A DNA stretch of 64,000 nt from Myxococcales bacterium (GCA_016793325.1 JAEUKI010000079.1:1-64000), one strand, 5' to 3'; shown: positions 51,512-60,990, numbered from the stretch's first letter. Numbers and translations are program-made. Notes: generated by a model from the sequence alone, not told the origin.

Positions 51512-52969
51512 TCAGCGCGGCCCCGTGTCGCCAAGAGCGCCGCGCGTCGATCGACGATCGCGCGCCCCGCGCGCCGCGAGCGCGACAGCGAGCATCGACC
51601 ACAGCGCGGACGACGCGCGGTCTCGCACCGCGACCGGCGCGATCGAGCACGCGCCCGCAGGCGAAGGGGTCGGCGTCGTCGCAGTGTCCGCGCGTCCCGC
51701 GACGTCCACGAGGCTCGATGCGTCGAGCGAGGGTGGATGGGCGTCGACTCCTGCGTCCGTCCGCGGATCGGGTCGCGGAGGCTGCGTACAACCGAGCGTC
51801 ACCCGCTGCACCGGCCACGCTGCACCGCACACCGACGTGGCGCCGGGCGCCGCGCAGGACAGAGGCCCTTCGACCGCGCAGAAGTTGGTGAGCGGACGAA
51901 GTGTCTCGCCGCGATCCGCGCTCTCGGCGAGGCTGAACCCGTCCCTCACGAAATCCGCGCACACGAGCAGCGAGCCCTCGGCCCACCGAAGGCACGTGGG
52001 CTCGACCGTCGAGACGCGCGTCCACGAGGCGCCCGCGTCGAGCGAGCGAAGCAGACCTACCCCTTGACCGCCTGCGAAGGCGAGCCGCCCGTCGGGCGCC
52101 AGCGCAAACCCTCGCAGCGGACCGTCCGAGCGCAGCACGCGCGTCCATTGCCGACCGCCGTCGGTCGAGCGCAGGAGGTCCGTTCCGTCGCGGAGCACGC
52201 CAGCGTCATCGCGGGTCAACGGACGGACCGCGCGCACCCAGACCGCGTCGCGATCGACGGCGTCGGAGCCTGCGACGTACGCGGACTCGACGCCTTCGGG
52301 CGTTGGGGCCGCGAGGGTCCACTCGTCGAGCGTGGCGCCGAAGTCATCGGACCGCGCGAACACAACCCTGCGCGGACGCAGCCGAACGCCCGTAAACCAC
52401 AGGCGATTCGGGTCGGCGCGGTCGATCTCGACCGTGTCCCAAAGTACGTCGCGGGTCACGATCGGCGCGCGCTCCCACCGCGCGCCTCCGTCGACTGACC
52501 GAAAGAGCCCGCCGCTGATCCCCTCGGCGCTCGATACGAACCCGCTCGACCACAGCGCCACGAGTCGACTGCCGTCAGCGCTCGCGTCGACGTCCACGAT
52601 CCCGAGCCCTTCGGTGCCCGGCACGCGACGAACCTCGCACGTGCTCGAAGAGAGCTGCGAGAGGCCGTCGAACAGACCGACGAGCACCTCGCCCCTCGCG
52701 TCGATCGCGATCGATGGGTCGAAGTCCCCCGAGAACCCGAGCGCGTCTTCGCACACCCACGCGAACGGCGCGTCCGGCCTGCGCTGAACGAGCAGCCCCC
52801 AGGTCGCGCGGAGCACGGTGGTACCTCGGCCGCGCACGACGTACTGCGCAGAGGGATAGCGTCCGTTCGCCGATGCGGACTCTGGGCTCGCGAGCAAGCC
52901 GCACGTCACTGCGAGCGCCACTGCGACGCGCGCCGCGCGACGCCATGCATCGAACGAATCGAGGCTCAT
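51512..52969 (-). CDS. Exported beta-propeller (BNR-like) protein with MYXO-CTERM-like anchor
   Basis: The 485-residue protein has a signal peptide (about 1-35, ending SPESASA). Repeats with the BNR/sialidase pattern SxDxGxxW follow: GGLFRSVDGGARWERA, DLLRSTDGGRQWTRV and GLLRSLDAGASWTRV. They indicate a six- or seven-bladed propeller. An Asp/Thr/Pro linker, a Cys (PAGACSIAP), a hydrophobic helix and RDRRSTR at the end make a MYXO-CTERM-like sorting signal. It is therefore probably surface-displayed. The start codon overlaps the upstream gene's stop (ATGA), so it is translated with the lipoprotein at 52966. Confidence 0.83.
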   Translation of the reverse strand: MSLDSFDAWRRAARVAVALAVTCGLLASPESASANGRYPSAQYVVRGRGTTVLRATWGLLVQRRPDAPFAWVCEDALGFSGDFDPSIAIDARGEVLVGLFDGLSQLSSSTCEVRRVPGTEGLGIVDVDASADGSRLVALWSSGFVSSAEGISGGLFRSVDGGARWERAPIVTRDVLWDTVEIDRADPNRLWFTGVRLRPRRVVFARSDDFGATLDEWTLAAPTPEGVESAYVAGSDAVDRDAVWVRAVRPLTRDDAGVLRDGTDLLRSTDGGRQWTRVLRSDGPLRGFALAPDGRLAFAGGQGVGLLRSLDAGASWTRVSTVEPTCLRWAEGSLLVCADFVRDGFSLAESADRGETLRPLTNFCAVEGPLSCAAPGATSVCGAAWPVQRVTLGCTQPPRPDPRTDAGVDAHPPSLDASSLVDVAGRADTATTPTPSPAGACSIAPVAVRDRASSALWSMLAVALAARGARDRRSTRGALGDTGPR

Positions 52970-54465
52970 CGCGGTCGGACAGCGACGCCGTGCGGGTCGG
53001 CTCGCTCGATCGTTCCACCGTCGAAGCTCGAGCTGTTCGAGACGCGCACGACGGTCTCGAGCACACCCGAGCGCCCACCCTCGGTGACGCGGATCACGCC
53101 GAGGCCCGGCGTGTTTCCGACCGCGTTGCCTGCGTCGGCGACGTTCGCCGAGAGCGGCAAGAGCCCGCGGAGCGCGACGTACACGCGAGACTGGTCCGGC
53201 GCGACGGCGAGCAAGTCCGGCGCGGGGTCCGAGCTCAGCGCGCCCTCGAGCCGGATGTCTGCCAACACGCGATCTCCATCCGCGGTGTCGATCACGTTGA
53301 TGACGTTCGCCGCGCGGTCGCCGAACCAGAGAAACCGTCCGCTGACCAACGCCGCGCCGTGCGAGTCGACGCGACCGTCCCGCTGCAACACGAGGCGCGG
53401 AGCCGGCGTGTTGGGAGGCGTCGGGCTCGCGCCGAAGCGGCTCACGTCGAAGGCGTACACACGGTTCATGAACGGGGTCGCCGCCGTGCCACCGCCGCTG
53501 TTGATGTACATCGTGTTGCCGACTTGAATGCCGCCGCAGCCGTTCGGCGCGACCGTATCTCGATCGTACTCGGCGAGGATCGAGAGCGGCTCGCCGAGTC
53601 GCGCGGCCACGACGAAGAGCCCGCCGCCGCGCAGGGTGATGAACCCCAGCCGCCCGCTGTCATCGATGATCGGGCAGATCGGCGCGTTGTCGGGGCGGAG
53701 GCGCGCGCCCGCGTCGGCCGGGTCTTCGACGGGCGCGCCCGACGGGGTCGTTCCGCTGCGCAGATCGAGGGACGCGCTCTCGAGCGTAAACGTGTTCGTG
53801 GCGAAGTTCGATGCGATGCGCTGCAGTCGCTTGCCGTTCTGATTCGCCACGAGCACCCAACGATCGTCCGGCGACGGAACGGCCGCGTGAGCCTGCTCAC
53901 CCACGTCGATGCACGACACCGGCGTGCGCCGCGCGGCGTCGATGAACAACACGTGACCGCTCGCGACGAAGGACAACACCGCGTGCGTGTGCGTGCTGTT
54001 GAACAGCAGCATGTGCGGTCGCGTCGGCGCCGTTCCCGTCTCCGACAAGCAGAGCGCGCGCGCGTCGCCGGCGAGATCGATGCGCTCGGCGACGACGCCC
54101 GCGTCTGCGTTGGTCTCGAACCCGCCCGGCCGCAGCGCATCGTCGCGATAGATCCAGAGGTTGCCGCCGGAGCCGGTGACGCTGTCGCTCTGGTCGACGA
54201 GCCAGATCTCGTGCGGTCGAGCGCCCGCGTCGGCCGCGTCTCCCGTGTCCGAGTCGGCGCCGCTATCCGAGGCGTCGGGCGGCGGCGAGGCGTCGGGCTG
54301 CGTGATGTCTTCGGCTCCGCTGTCGGCGACGCCCGTGTCCGCCGCAGCCTCGCGAGCGTCCGCCGTTGCATCCGCAGCGGGCGTTTGTTGAGGGCAGCCC
54401 GAAAGCACGAGCGCCGCAGACAAGACGGAGAGCGGAAGCAGGGGTCGAGGAATGTTCGCTATCAT
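52966..54465 (-). CDS. Beta-propeller lipoprotein
   Basis: The 499-residue protein starts MIANIPRPLLPLSVLSAALV with SGC as lipobox, then an Asp/Ala-rich linker to about residue 85. The rest looks like a beta-propeller of the YVTN/NHL kind: THAVLSFVASGHVLFIDAA, PSPDDRWVLVANQNGKRLQR, GRLGFITLRGGGLFVVA, ANVINVIDTADGDRVLADIR, PDQSRVYVALRGL. It probably binds a partner or ligand at the outer surface. It is cotranscribed with the next propeller gene through an ATGA overlap. An AT-rich palindrome lies just upstream. Confidence 0.82.
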   Translation of the reverse strand: MIANIPRPLLPLSVLSAALVLSGCPQQTPAADATADAREAAADTGVADSGAEDITQPDASPPPDASDSGADSDTGDAADAGARPHEIWLVDQSDSVTGSGGNLWIYRDDALRPGGFETNADAGVVAERIDLAGDARALCLSETGTAPTRPHMLLFNSTHTHAVLSFVASGHVLFIDAARRTPVSCIDVGEQAHAAVPSPDDRWVLVANQNGKRLQRIASNFATNTFTLESASLDLRSGTTPSGAPVEDPADAGARLRPDNAPICPIIDDSGRLGFITLRGGGLFVVAARLGEPLSILAEYDRDTVAPNGCGGIQVGNTMYINSGGGTAATPFMNRVYAFDVSRFGASPTPPNTPAPRLVLQRDGRVDSHGAALVSGRFLWFGDRAANVINVIDTADGDRVLADIRLEGALSSDPAPDLLAVAPDQSRVYVALRGLLPLSANVADAGNAVGNTPGLGVIRVTEGGRSGVLETVVRVSNSSSFDGGTIERADPHGVAVRPR

Positions 54466-54474
54466 GGAATCTCA

Positions 54475-54488
54475 TCTACTATAGTAGA
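54475..54488. promoter_or_regulatory. 14-bp perfect palindrome upstream of propeller genes
   Basis: TCTACTATAGTAGA is a perfect palindrome 10 nt before ATG 54465, in an AT-rich patch unusual for this GC-rich window. On the minus strand it contains TATAGT, a good -10. TTGTCT (54501-54496) lies on its upstream side, so the palindrome could be an operator within a promoter. The regulator is unknown. Confidence 0.5.
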
Positions 54489-54770
54489 AATATTCAGACA
54501 AATACCGTCGTCGTCCGCTGGTCCGCGGTGCGCGGTTCGAGCGGGCGCCAGCGAATGGCGCCGCTTCGAGCGCGACTCTTGGAGTCGCCCGCCCAATCGC
54601 GACTCGCCCGGCGAGCGAACGTCGCCTGTTTGAATACTGGGGCGTGAAGGTCGATCGATCGCGCCAGTCTCCGCGGCGACGAGCGAAGGACCGCAACGAG
54701 GTGACTGGCGATCGGCGAGCGCTTCGAGAGCGCGCTACGAACTCGACGCGACGCGGCCGTGGATCGGAGG
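54489..54770. other. Intergenic region, no gene seen
   Basis: Apart from the AT-rich promoter patch of the propeller operon near 54490-54510, nothing can be recognised. Open frames here are arginine-rich shadows. Confidence 0.4.
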
Positions 54771-55016
54771 TCTGCTCGGCTGCTCGCAGAGAGGACCGGC
54801 GACGCAGGACGCGGCGTTCGACGCCGACGACGCTGCGCTGGATGTCCCGACGCCCGAGGTTGCTCTGGCAGAGCCGCGGTACCTGGCGTGCTCGGCCCCA
54901 TCGCGTTCGATCACACGAACGCGGAGGGGCGACGAATCAACGCCGATGGATTCACGATCGCGCCCGCGCATCAGCCCGGGAGCACCTTCTGTCACGGCCT
55001 CGCGATCGCTCGATAG
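54759..55016 (+). pseudogene. Possible frameshifted lipoprotein gene
   Basis: Two adjacent plus-strand frames show protein character in succession. First comes a lipobox-like GGLLGCSQRGPATQDAAFDA with the Asp/Ala linker usual for lipoproteins here (no start codon upstream). Then, in the next frame, LGPIAFDHTNAEGRRINADG and ends CHGLAIAR before a TAG at 55014-55016. A frameshift near 54880-54900 would join them. This could be a decayed small lipoprotein gene, or a sequencing error in an intact one. Its 3' end overlaps the convergent gene by 25 nt. Confidence 0.3.
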
Positions 55017-55750
55017 AAGCGCGCTCGAAGCACAGGCTCTTCGCGTCGCGCCGCGTCGAGCAAGTCGATCCACGTCGCGCACGCTTCGGCCGGCGGCGCG
55101 CCGACGCCTCGCGCCGCCACACTTTGAAAACGTGTGCGTCGCTCTCCGTCGAGCCGCTCCGCTGCGTGCGCGACGACGAGCGAGACCGCCTCGGCGTCCT
55201 CGGGCGGAAGCGCGAAGCCCGGCCGCAGCGCCGCGCGCATTCCGGTCACGGTCAGCGCCATCCAGCGATGCAGCTGCGCGTCTGGGAGCCTCGCGAGTCC
55301 TGCGTAGATCTCGCCCTGGTCCGCGCCGCCGTTCCACATCGCGGCGCAGAGCGATGGCGAGCTGCGCGCGAGCGCGAGCTTGACGGCGAACACTTCGTCG
55401 AGCTGCGCGGCGTTCAGCGTCGTGACGCCCCGTGCGCCGAGCAATTGCCCCGCGCGATTGCGGGTCGCCGTGTCGTAAACAGCGAACCCCGCCGCGCGAG
55501 TGAGCTGCGCGTCGAGCGTCGGGTCGTGTCCAAACTCCGCGACCAACGAGTCGATGGTGCGCGCCACGCGCAGACGGTCCTGGCGACTCAAGCTCGGGTG
55601 CGTCGGGACCGCTTGGAGCAGCGCCTCCTCGCGGAGCCTGTTGTAAACGAACACGGCGGTCACGACGCTGATCGCGATCGAGAACATCGCGCCCACGACC
55701 ACGATGCCCCAAATGAGCCTCGACTCGGTCCCCTTCGATTGGTCACTCAT
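54992..55750 (-). CDS. Membrane-anchored helical protein, unknown function
   Basis: The 252-residue protein has one N-terminal transmembrane helix (RLIWGIVVVGAMFSIAISVV) after a short polar start, so the rest lies outside the cytoplasm. The remainder is helical (VARTIDSLVAEFGHD, LDEVFAVKLALARSSPSLCA). No family is recognised. The start has TAAGCT ending 8 nt upstream. It lies 44 nt downstream of the gene at 55795 on the same strand. Confidence 0.72.
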   Translation of the reverse strand: MSDQSKGTESRLIWGIVVVGAMFSIAISVVTAVFVYNRLREEALLQAVPTHPSLSRQDRLRVARTIDSLVAEFGHDPTLDAQLTRAAGFAVYDTATRNRAGQLLGARGVTTLNAAQLDEVFAVKLALARSSPSLCAAMWNGGADQGEIYAGLARLPDAQLHRWMALTVTGMRAALRPGFALPPEDAEAVSLVVAHAAERLDGERRTRFQSVAARGVGAPPAEACATWIDLLDAARREEPVLRARFYRAIARP

Positions 55751-55758
55751 CGCGCGAC

Positions 55759-55764
55759 AGCTTA
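55759..55764 (-). promoter_or_regulatory. Putative -10 box, leaderless start
   Basis: On the minus strand TAAGCT ends 8 nt before ATG 55750, with no Shine-Dalgarno sequence. Confidence 0.45.
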
Positions 55765-55794
55765 CCCGAGCTTCACGCGGCTTCCAGTCTCCGC

Positions 55795-56391
55795 TCACCG
55801 ATCGCGCCGAGCGCTCGCCACCCACAAGTGCGGCCCGCCGACAGACGCCGCCCACGCGCGGTTGAGCTCGACTTCGCGCGCCTTCACGTGCACGGGCGTG
55901 TCGATGGCGATGCCCGCTCCTGCTTCGATTCCGAACAGCGCGTACTGGGCGCCGTCGTCGCATCGAAAAAACATCATCGACGAGCCCTCGAGCTTCGATC
56001 CGCGCGGAGCGGATTCGGACACGAACGCTCCTCGGAGCGCTCGCTCGGGACCGAAGCCCACGAGCTCTCGCGCTCGCGAGGGGCGATCGATGAAGCGCAG
56101 CTGCTGCACGCGAAAGTGCTGCGCGTGGATCGCCTGCCCGCTCGGCGAATAGTGCTCTCCCGTCACTGCGACCACTGATCCGTCGAACGGTGTCCAGAGC
56201 AAGCGCTCGCGGTAGTCGAGCACGAACCGTTCTCCGTCATCGGTCGCGAGCCACACGCCCTGAAACTTCTTGGCTCCCGGCCGCGGGTCGATTTGCAAGA
56301 CGCCCCGCAGCGTGTCGAGATCGAGCTCGTTCGGGTCCCCAGGTGGGTCGATCACCACGGCGTGAGTAAACCGCGCGGACGACGGTGGCAA
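55795..56391 (-). CDS. Hypothetical protein
   Basis: The product has up to 198 residues from a TTG at 56391; GTG codons at 56358 or 56355 would give about 187 residues and are plausible. It has no signal peptide. The protein is beta-rich (FQGVWLATDDGERFVLDYRE, SVVAVTGEHYSPSGQAI, SMMFFRCDDGAQYALFGIEA). The last strand pairs (IAIDTPVHVKAREVELNRAW) suggest a small barrel. No family is recognised. The same-strand gene at 54992 follows after a 44-nt gap. Confidence 0.6.
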   Translation of the reverse strand: MPPSSARFTHAVVIDPPGDPNELDLDTLRGVLQIDPRPGAKKFQGVWLATDDGERFVLDYRERLLWTPFDGSVVAVTGEHYSPSGQAIHAQHFRVQQLRFIDRPSRARELVGFGPERALRGAFVSESAPRGSKLEGSSMMFFRCDDGAQYALFGIEAGAGIAIDTPVHVKAREVELNRAWAASVGGPHLWVASARRDR

Positions 56392-56595
56392 GCGACGCGC
56401 AGACGCCCCCCACAGCGCTTCGCCGCCGGCGCGCGGAGGTCACACGCGAATCGCGGCGCCGTCGCCGCTGTGTTGCGACCCTGGGCGTGGGTCGGCTCCG
56501 TCGATTTCGTGTGTCGATCTCGCTCCTCGTCGTTGGGGGGCTGGCCGCGCGCGAACCGTAGACTGCGAGGCGCCACGCGTCGCAAACTGCCGAAC

Positions 56596-57012
56596 ATGAC
56601 GGCGAGTGACGACAGAGACGGGTCGCGGCGGGTGTCGACCGGCGCTCCATGGGAAGCGCGGGTTGGCTACTGCCGCGCGGTTCGAAGAGGTCCGTTCGTG
56701 GCCGTGTCGGGGACGGCGCCCGTCGGCGACAACGGCGACACCGTGGGCGTCGGCGACGCATACGCGCAAGCGCGTCGTTGCCTCGAGATCGCGACGCGCG
56801 CGCTCGAGCAGCTCGGGGCCAACGCTGGCGACGTCGTTCGCACCAGGATGTTCGTGACCGACATCGCGCGGTGGGAGGACTACGGACGGGCGCACGCGGA
56901 GTTCTTCGGTGAACACCGGCCAGCGACGACGATGGTCGAAGTGCGAAAGCTGATCCGCGACGACATGCTCGTCGAAATCGAGGTCGACGCCGTTCTGTTG
57001 CGCGCCGAGTAG
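56596..57012 (+). CDS. RidA (YjgF/YER057c/UK114) family protein
   Basis: The 138-residue protein covers the whole Rid fold: GYCRAVRRGPFVAVSGTAPV, AYAQARRCLEIATRALEQLG, GDVVRTRMFVTDIARWEDYG, EFFGEHRPATTMVEVRKL and a final MLVEIEVDAVL. The arginine in VVRTRMF corresponds to the catalytic Arg of RidA that binds the imine carboxylate, and the Glu in VEIEVDAV is also kept. RidA proteins hydrolyse reactive enamine/imine intermediates; some subfamilies act on other substrates. It has the length usual for the Rid1-Rid7 group without a distinctive context. Confidence 0.9.
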   Translation: MTASDDRDGSRRVSTGAPWEARVGYCRAVRRGPFVAVSGTAPVGDNGDTVGVGDAYAQARRCLEIATRALEQLGANAGDVVRTRMFVTDIARWEDYGRAHAEFFGEHRPATTMVEVRKLIRDDMLVEIEVDAVLLRAE

Positions 57013-57577
57013 ACCGCCAGCGACAGACACGTGCGCGCGAGCACGCGCATGTCTGCCATGACGATGTGCACGTCGCGACGCGTCGAGCCCTCGACGACGC
57101 GAAGCGCGGTGAAGCCCCGTGGGCCACGGCGCGCGCCCATCACGATCGACGGCGTGCAACGCGCGGACGCCGCGCGGACGACGGCGAAGCGGGGGGATTC
57201 TCGCCGTGCGCGAGAAATGCGACGCGCTCTTCGAGCGTCGCGAGGTCGCGCTCGCTGGTGCTCCAAGAGAGGCAGGTCGCCGACGAGCATGCGTCCCTCG
57301 GCGCTCGCGACTTCGCGGAGACTCGTCGTCGAGCAGAAGATTCCCGACACGATCCGGCGCCCGCGACGGGAACCGAAGATGCACGAGCGGATCGAGCGCA
57401 GAAATACCTCGAGATCGAGTCCAGATCACTGCCGTGGACCGAGGACACTGCGACGACCGCCGCGGTGTTGGATGAACGCGTCGCGAGGCGAATTGTCCCG
57501 AACGTCAGCGGACCCTGACAGGCTTCTGTCGAGTTGGTACAGTGCCTTCCGGTTGGTCCACCGAACTCGGGAACGCC
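57013..57577. other. Intergenic region with hybrid-kinase promoter
   Basis: No intact gene is seen. On the minus strand short stretches look protein-like in different frames (IVSGIFCSTTSLREVASAEG and SERDLATLEERVAFLAHGE), which may mark a decayed gene, but no family or start is recognisable. The 3' part holds the promoter described separately. Confidence 0.35.
57515..57543 (+). promoter_or_regulatory. Sigma70-type promoter of hybrid kinase gene
   Basis: CTGACA (57515-57520) and TACAGT (57538-57543) are 17 bp apart. The transcript would start near 57550 and carry GGGA before ATG 57578. A start at GTG 57542 would lie inside the -10 box and is therefore rejected. Confidence 0.6.
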
Positions 57578-59353
57578 ATGAACCCAACAGCGCCGCTGTC
57601 GCCTGAAGATTTTCAGCTGCTCTTCGAATCCGCGCCGGGTCTCTATCTGGTGCTCACGACGGACTTCGAGATCGTCGGCGCGAGCGACGCGTATCTTCGC
57701 GCGACCAAGACGCAGCGCGAAATGGTGGTCGGCAGGGGACTATTCGAGGTCTTTCCCGACAACCCAGCAGACCAAGCTGCCACCGGCGTCGGCAATCTTC
57801 GGGCCTCGCTCGAGCGTGTGCGCAAACAACTCCAACCCGACACGATGCCCGTACAAAAGTACGACATCCGTCGTCCCGAGGAGGAGGGCGGCGGCTTCGA
57901 AGAGCGCCACTGGAGCCCGACCAACAGCCCCGTCTTGGACGCGAACGGCAAGCTGCGCTTTCTCCTGCACCGCGTCGAAGACGTAACTGACTTCGTACGC
58001 CTGAAGGACCACGAGACGGCGCAGAGCAGGCAAAACGCCGACCTGCAGACGCGCGCCGGCAGGCTCGAGTTCGAGCTGTTTCAGCGGGCGCAGGAGCTTC
58101 ACGAGGCGAACAAGCAGCTTCGAGCGTTTCACGCCGAGCTCGAGGCCCGCGTCGAGAGCAGGACGCAAGAACTCGCTCGGGCCGGCGAAGCGCTGCGCAA
58201 GAGCGAAGAACATCTGCGCCAGGCGCAGAAGCTCGAGGCGATCGGGCGCCTCGCCGGCGGCATCGCACACGATTTCAACAACCTGCTCTCGGTGGTGCTG
58301 AGCTACTCGGACGTGCTGCTCGAAGAGCTGGGTCGAGACGCCTCGATCCGCGGGGACCTCTTGGAGATCAAGAACGCGGGCCTGCGCGCGGCGGAGCTCA
58401 CGCGGCAGCTGCTCGCGTTCAGCCGACAGCAGGTCTTCGAGGCCAAGCTCATCGACGTCAACGAGCTCGTGCACGGCATGAGCAAGATGTTCGGTCGGCT
58501 GCTGGGCGAGGACCTCGAATGCCGGCTCTCGCTCGCCTCGGGACTCGGGAGCGTCCGCGCAGATCCTGGGCAAGTCGAGCAGGTCCTCATGAACCTCGTG
58601 GTGAACGCTCGCGACGCGATGCCGAACGGCGGCAAGCTGCTGATCGAGACGGCGAACGTTCGGCTCGACGAAGCCTACGCGAGCGAGCGCGCCGAAGTGC
58701 GCCCTGGCGATTACGTGCTCATCGCGATCAGCGACACGGGGCTCGGCATGGATCGAGCGACGCAAGCGCGCTGCTTCGAGCCGTTCTTTACGACCAAAGA
58801 GCGCGGCAAAGGAACAGGGCTCGGCCTCTCGACCGTGTTCGGAATCGTGAAGCAGAGCGGCGGACACGTCGCGGTCTACAGCGAGCCGAACCACGGAACC
58901 ACCTTCAAGGTGTACTTGCCGATCGTCGAAGGAGAGCTCCGTCCCCTCGCGAAGCAAGCGCTCCCCGTCGCGCTCGGAAGGGGCACCGAGACGATCCTCC
59001 TCGTCGAAGACGAGAGCGCAGTGCGCGCGGTTGCGGCGGCGATTCTCAAGCGCGCGGGCTACCGCGTGCTCGACGTGGGCACTCCCACCAACGGCCTGAC
59101 CCTCTGCGAGCTGTACCCCGAAGAGATTCACCTCTTGCTCACAGACGTCGTGATGCCAGAAATGAACGGGCGAGAGCTCGCCGCGCGAGTTCGCCAGAGG
59201 CGGGCCAACTGCAAGGTGCTGTTCATGTCTGGGTACACGGACAACGTGATTCTCCAGCACGCGGTGCTCGAACCGGGCGCGGCGTTTCTGCAGAAGCCGC
59301 TCACGCCCGAGGCGCTCTCGAAAAAAGTGCGAGAGGTCCTCGACGGCCCCTGA
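57578..59353 (+). CDS. Hybrid sensor histidine kinase (PAS, kinase, receiver)
   Basis: The 591-residue protein has an N-terminal PAS domain (about 8-140: FQLLFESAPGLYLVLTTDFE), a coiled coil (about 145-220), a HisKA domain with His231 in GGIAHDFNNLLS, a GHKL ATPase (N box LVVNARDAM, G1 SDTGLGM, G2 GKGTGLGLSTV) and a C-terminal receiver with phospho-acceptor Asp523 in LLTDVVMPEM and Lys in LQKPLT. It lacks transmembrane segments and is a soluble hybrid kinase. An output protein is not encoded nearby, so phosphorelay partners are elsewhere. The GxAHDFNNLL H-box is that of the common PAS-hybrid kinases of myxobacteria. Confidence 0.93.
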   Translation: MNPTAPLSPEDFQLLFESAPGLYLVLTTDFEIVGASDAYLRATKTQREMVVGRGLFEVFPDNPADQAATGVGNLRASLERVRKQLQPDTMPVQKYDIRRPEEEGGGFEERHWSPTNSPVLDANGKLRFLLHRVEDVTDFVRLKDHETAQSRQNADLQTRAGRLEFELFQRAQELHEANKQLRAFHAELEARVESRTQELARAGEALRKSEEHLRQAQKLEAIGRLAGGIAHDFNNLLSVVLSYSDVLLEELGRDASIRGDLLEIKNAGLRAAELTRQLLAFSRQQVFEAKLIDVNELVHGMSKMFGRLLGEDLECRLSLASGLGSVRADPGQVEQVLMNLVVNARDAMPNGGKLLIETANVRLDEAYASERAEVRPGDYVLIAISDTGLGMDRATQARCFEPFFTTKERGKGTGLGLSTVFGIVKQSGGHVAVYSEPNHGTTFKVYLPIVEGELRPLAKQALPVALGRGTETILLVEDESAVRAVAAAILKRAGYRVLDVGTPTNGLTLCELYPEEIHLLLTDVVMPEMNGRELAARVRQRRANCKVLFMSGYTDNVILQHAVLEPGAAFLQKPLTPEALSKKVREVLDGP

Positions 59354-59463
59354 CACGCTCCGCCCGAGCCCTCGCGCCGATCGGAGTCCGTCGATCCGCG
59401 CCGCTCGCGGCCGTCGTCGATGCGTGTCGCGCGCGGCGGACTGTGGCACCGTCGTCGTCTCTC

Positions 59464-60927
59464 ATGACGAAGCGACTCTCGTGGTTCACGCTCCTCGCGA
59501 CCGCGTGCTCGACGGCCACACCTCCGAGCGACGCGACGCCCGATGAGCGCGCGGCGGACGTGCCCTTCGTCGATTCGCGCGCCGACGGCGAGGTCGCGGA
59601 CCGAGTCGAATTGGACGCGACGGCCGGCGAAGACGCAGCGCTCGACGCGCCCGCGCCGGACACCATGCTCGACGCCGCGACCCGGCCCGACGCGCCGATC
59701 AACGACGCTGATCCCACGATGCCTCGCTGCGTGCCGCTCGGCGCTCCAACGGGACGCGTCGTGCGCGTGACGCCAGCGCAAGCCGACATGCTTCCGTCGA
59801 TCGTCGCCGCGGCCACGACGGGCACCACGATCGTGCTCGAAGACGGGACATACCGCTCGACCGCCGTGGGAGAGTCCGCGCGACGCATTCAATTCAACAC
59901 CGCGGGCGTCACGATGCGCTCGGCGTCGAACAACGCGAGCGCCGTGGTGATCGACGCCGCCTACATGACAAACGAGGCCATCACCGTGCACGCGTCGAAC
60001 GTCGTGCTCGCGCACTTCACCGTGCAGCGCGCGATCGACCACCCGATTCACGTCACGCCGCCCGCTGGATCGACGGGCATTCGCAGCGTGGTGCTCTACG
60101 GCCTCCGCGTCGTCGACGGAGGCGAGCAGTTCGTCAAAGTGAACAGCAACGGCGCGAACGCGTGGGTCGACGACGGCCGCGTCGAATGCAGCTCGTTCGT
60201 GATGACGGACGCGGGACGAACGCGCGTCGAACGCAACCCGGGCGGCTGCTACACCGGCGGAATCGACGCGCACGGCGCGCGCGGTTGGACCGTCCGCGAC
60301 AATCGCTTCGACGGGATCTACTGCGCTGGCGAGGGCTTGGCCGAGCACGCGATTCACTTCTGGGTCGGCTCTCGAGAGACGCTCGTCGAGAACAACATCA
60401 TCGTCGACTGCGCCCGCGGGATCGGCTTCGGCCTCGTGCAGAGCGGCAGCGCCCGCACCTACGCAGACAACCCCTATCCCGGCGTATCGTTCGTGGGTCA
60501 CTACGACGGAATCATCCGAAACAACGTGATCGCCGCGTCGATTCGGTTCTTCGACACCGGCGTCGAGCTCGCGCAGGCTCGCGGCGCGCGCGTCTATCAC
60601 AACACCGTGTACGCCGCGCCGTCGTCGACAGGGTTCTTCAGCCCGATCGACTATCGCTTCGCCAACACCGTGGTCGACATCCGCAACAACCTCGTCAGTC
60701 GCGCGGTCACGCGGCGCGACGGCGCGATGGGCACCGTGTCGAACAACGGCGAAATGGCCGCGGGAGCGCTCTTCGTCGACCCAGCCTCGGCGGATTTTCA
60801 CCTGCGCAGCACGGCGTCGAGCGCGATCGACCGCGGCGTCGTGGTCGCTGAATCGGGTCGGGACATCGATGGTGTCGCGCACAACCGCGGCGCGCCCGAC
60901 CTCGGCGCAGACGAGTACCTGCCGTAG
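59464..60927 (+). CDS. Parallel-beta-helix lipoprotein
   Basis: The 487-residue protein starts MTKRLSWFTLLATACS, a lipoprotein signal, then an Asp/Ala linker to about residue 85. The rest is a right-handed parallel beta-helix of the pectate-lyase/PbH1 type: IVLEDGTYRSTA, VTVHASNVVLAHFTVQ-like coils, WTVRDNRFDGIYC, ETLVENNIIVDCARG, GIIRNNVIAA, VYHNTVYAAP, VDIRNNLVSRAV. It ends with FHLRSTASSAIDRG and NRGAPDLGADEYLP, the conserved terminus of choice-of-anchor beta-helix proteins. It probably binds or cleaves a polysaccharide. The ATG is set by the signal peptide. Confidence 0.87.
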   Translation: MTKRLSWFTLLATACSTATPPSDATPDERAADVPFVDSRADGEVADRVELDATAGEDAALDAPAPDTMLDAATRPDAPINDADPTMPRCVPLGAPTGRVVRVTPAQADMLPSIVAAATTGTTIVLEDGTYRSTAVGESARRIQFNTAGVTMRSASNNASAVVIDAAYMTNEAITVHASNVVLAHFTVQRAIDHPIHVTPPAGSTGIRSVVLYGLRVVDGGEQFVKVNSNGANAWVDDGRVECSSFVMTDAGRTRVERNPGGCYTGGIDAHGARGWTVRDNRFDGIYCAGEGLAEHAIHFWVGSRETLVENNIIVDCARGIGFGLVQSGSARTYADNPYPGVSFVGHYDGIIRNNVIAASIRFFDTGVELAQARGARVYHNTVYAAPSSTGFFSPIDYRFANTVVDIRNNLVSRAVTRRDGAMGTVSNNGEMAAGALFVDPASADFHLRSTASSAIDRGVVVAESGRDIDGVAHNRGAPDLGADEYLP

Positions 60928-60990
60928 GGGGCGGCGCGTCCTCTCGTTGGAGAGCGGCTGGCGGGTTCGACGCACGACTGCGTCCCGATC

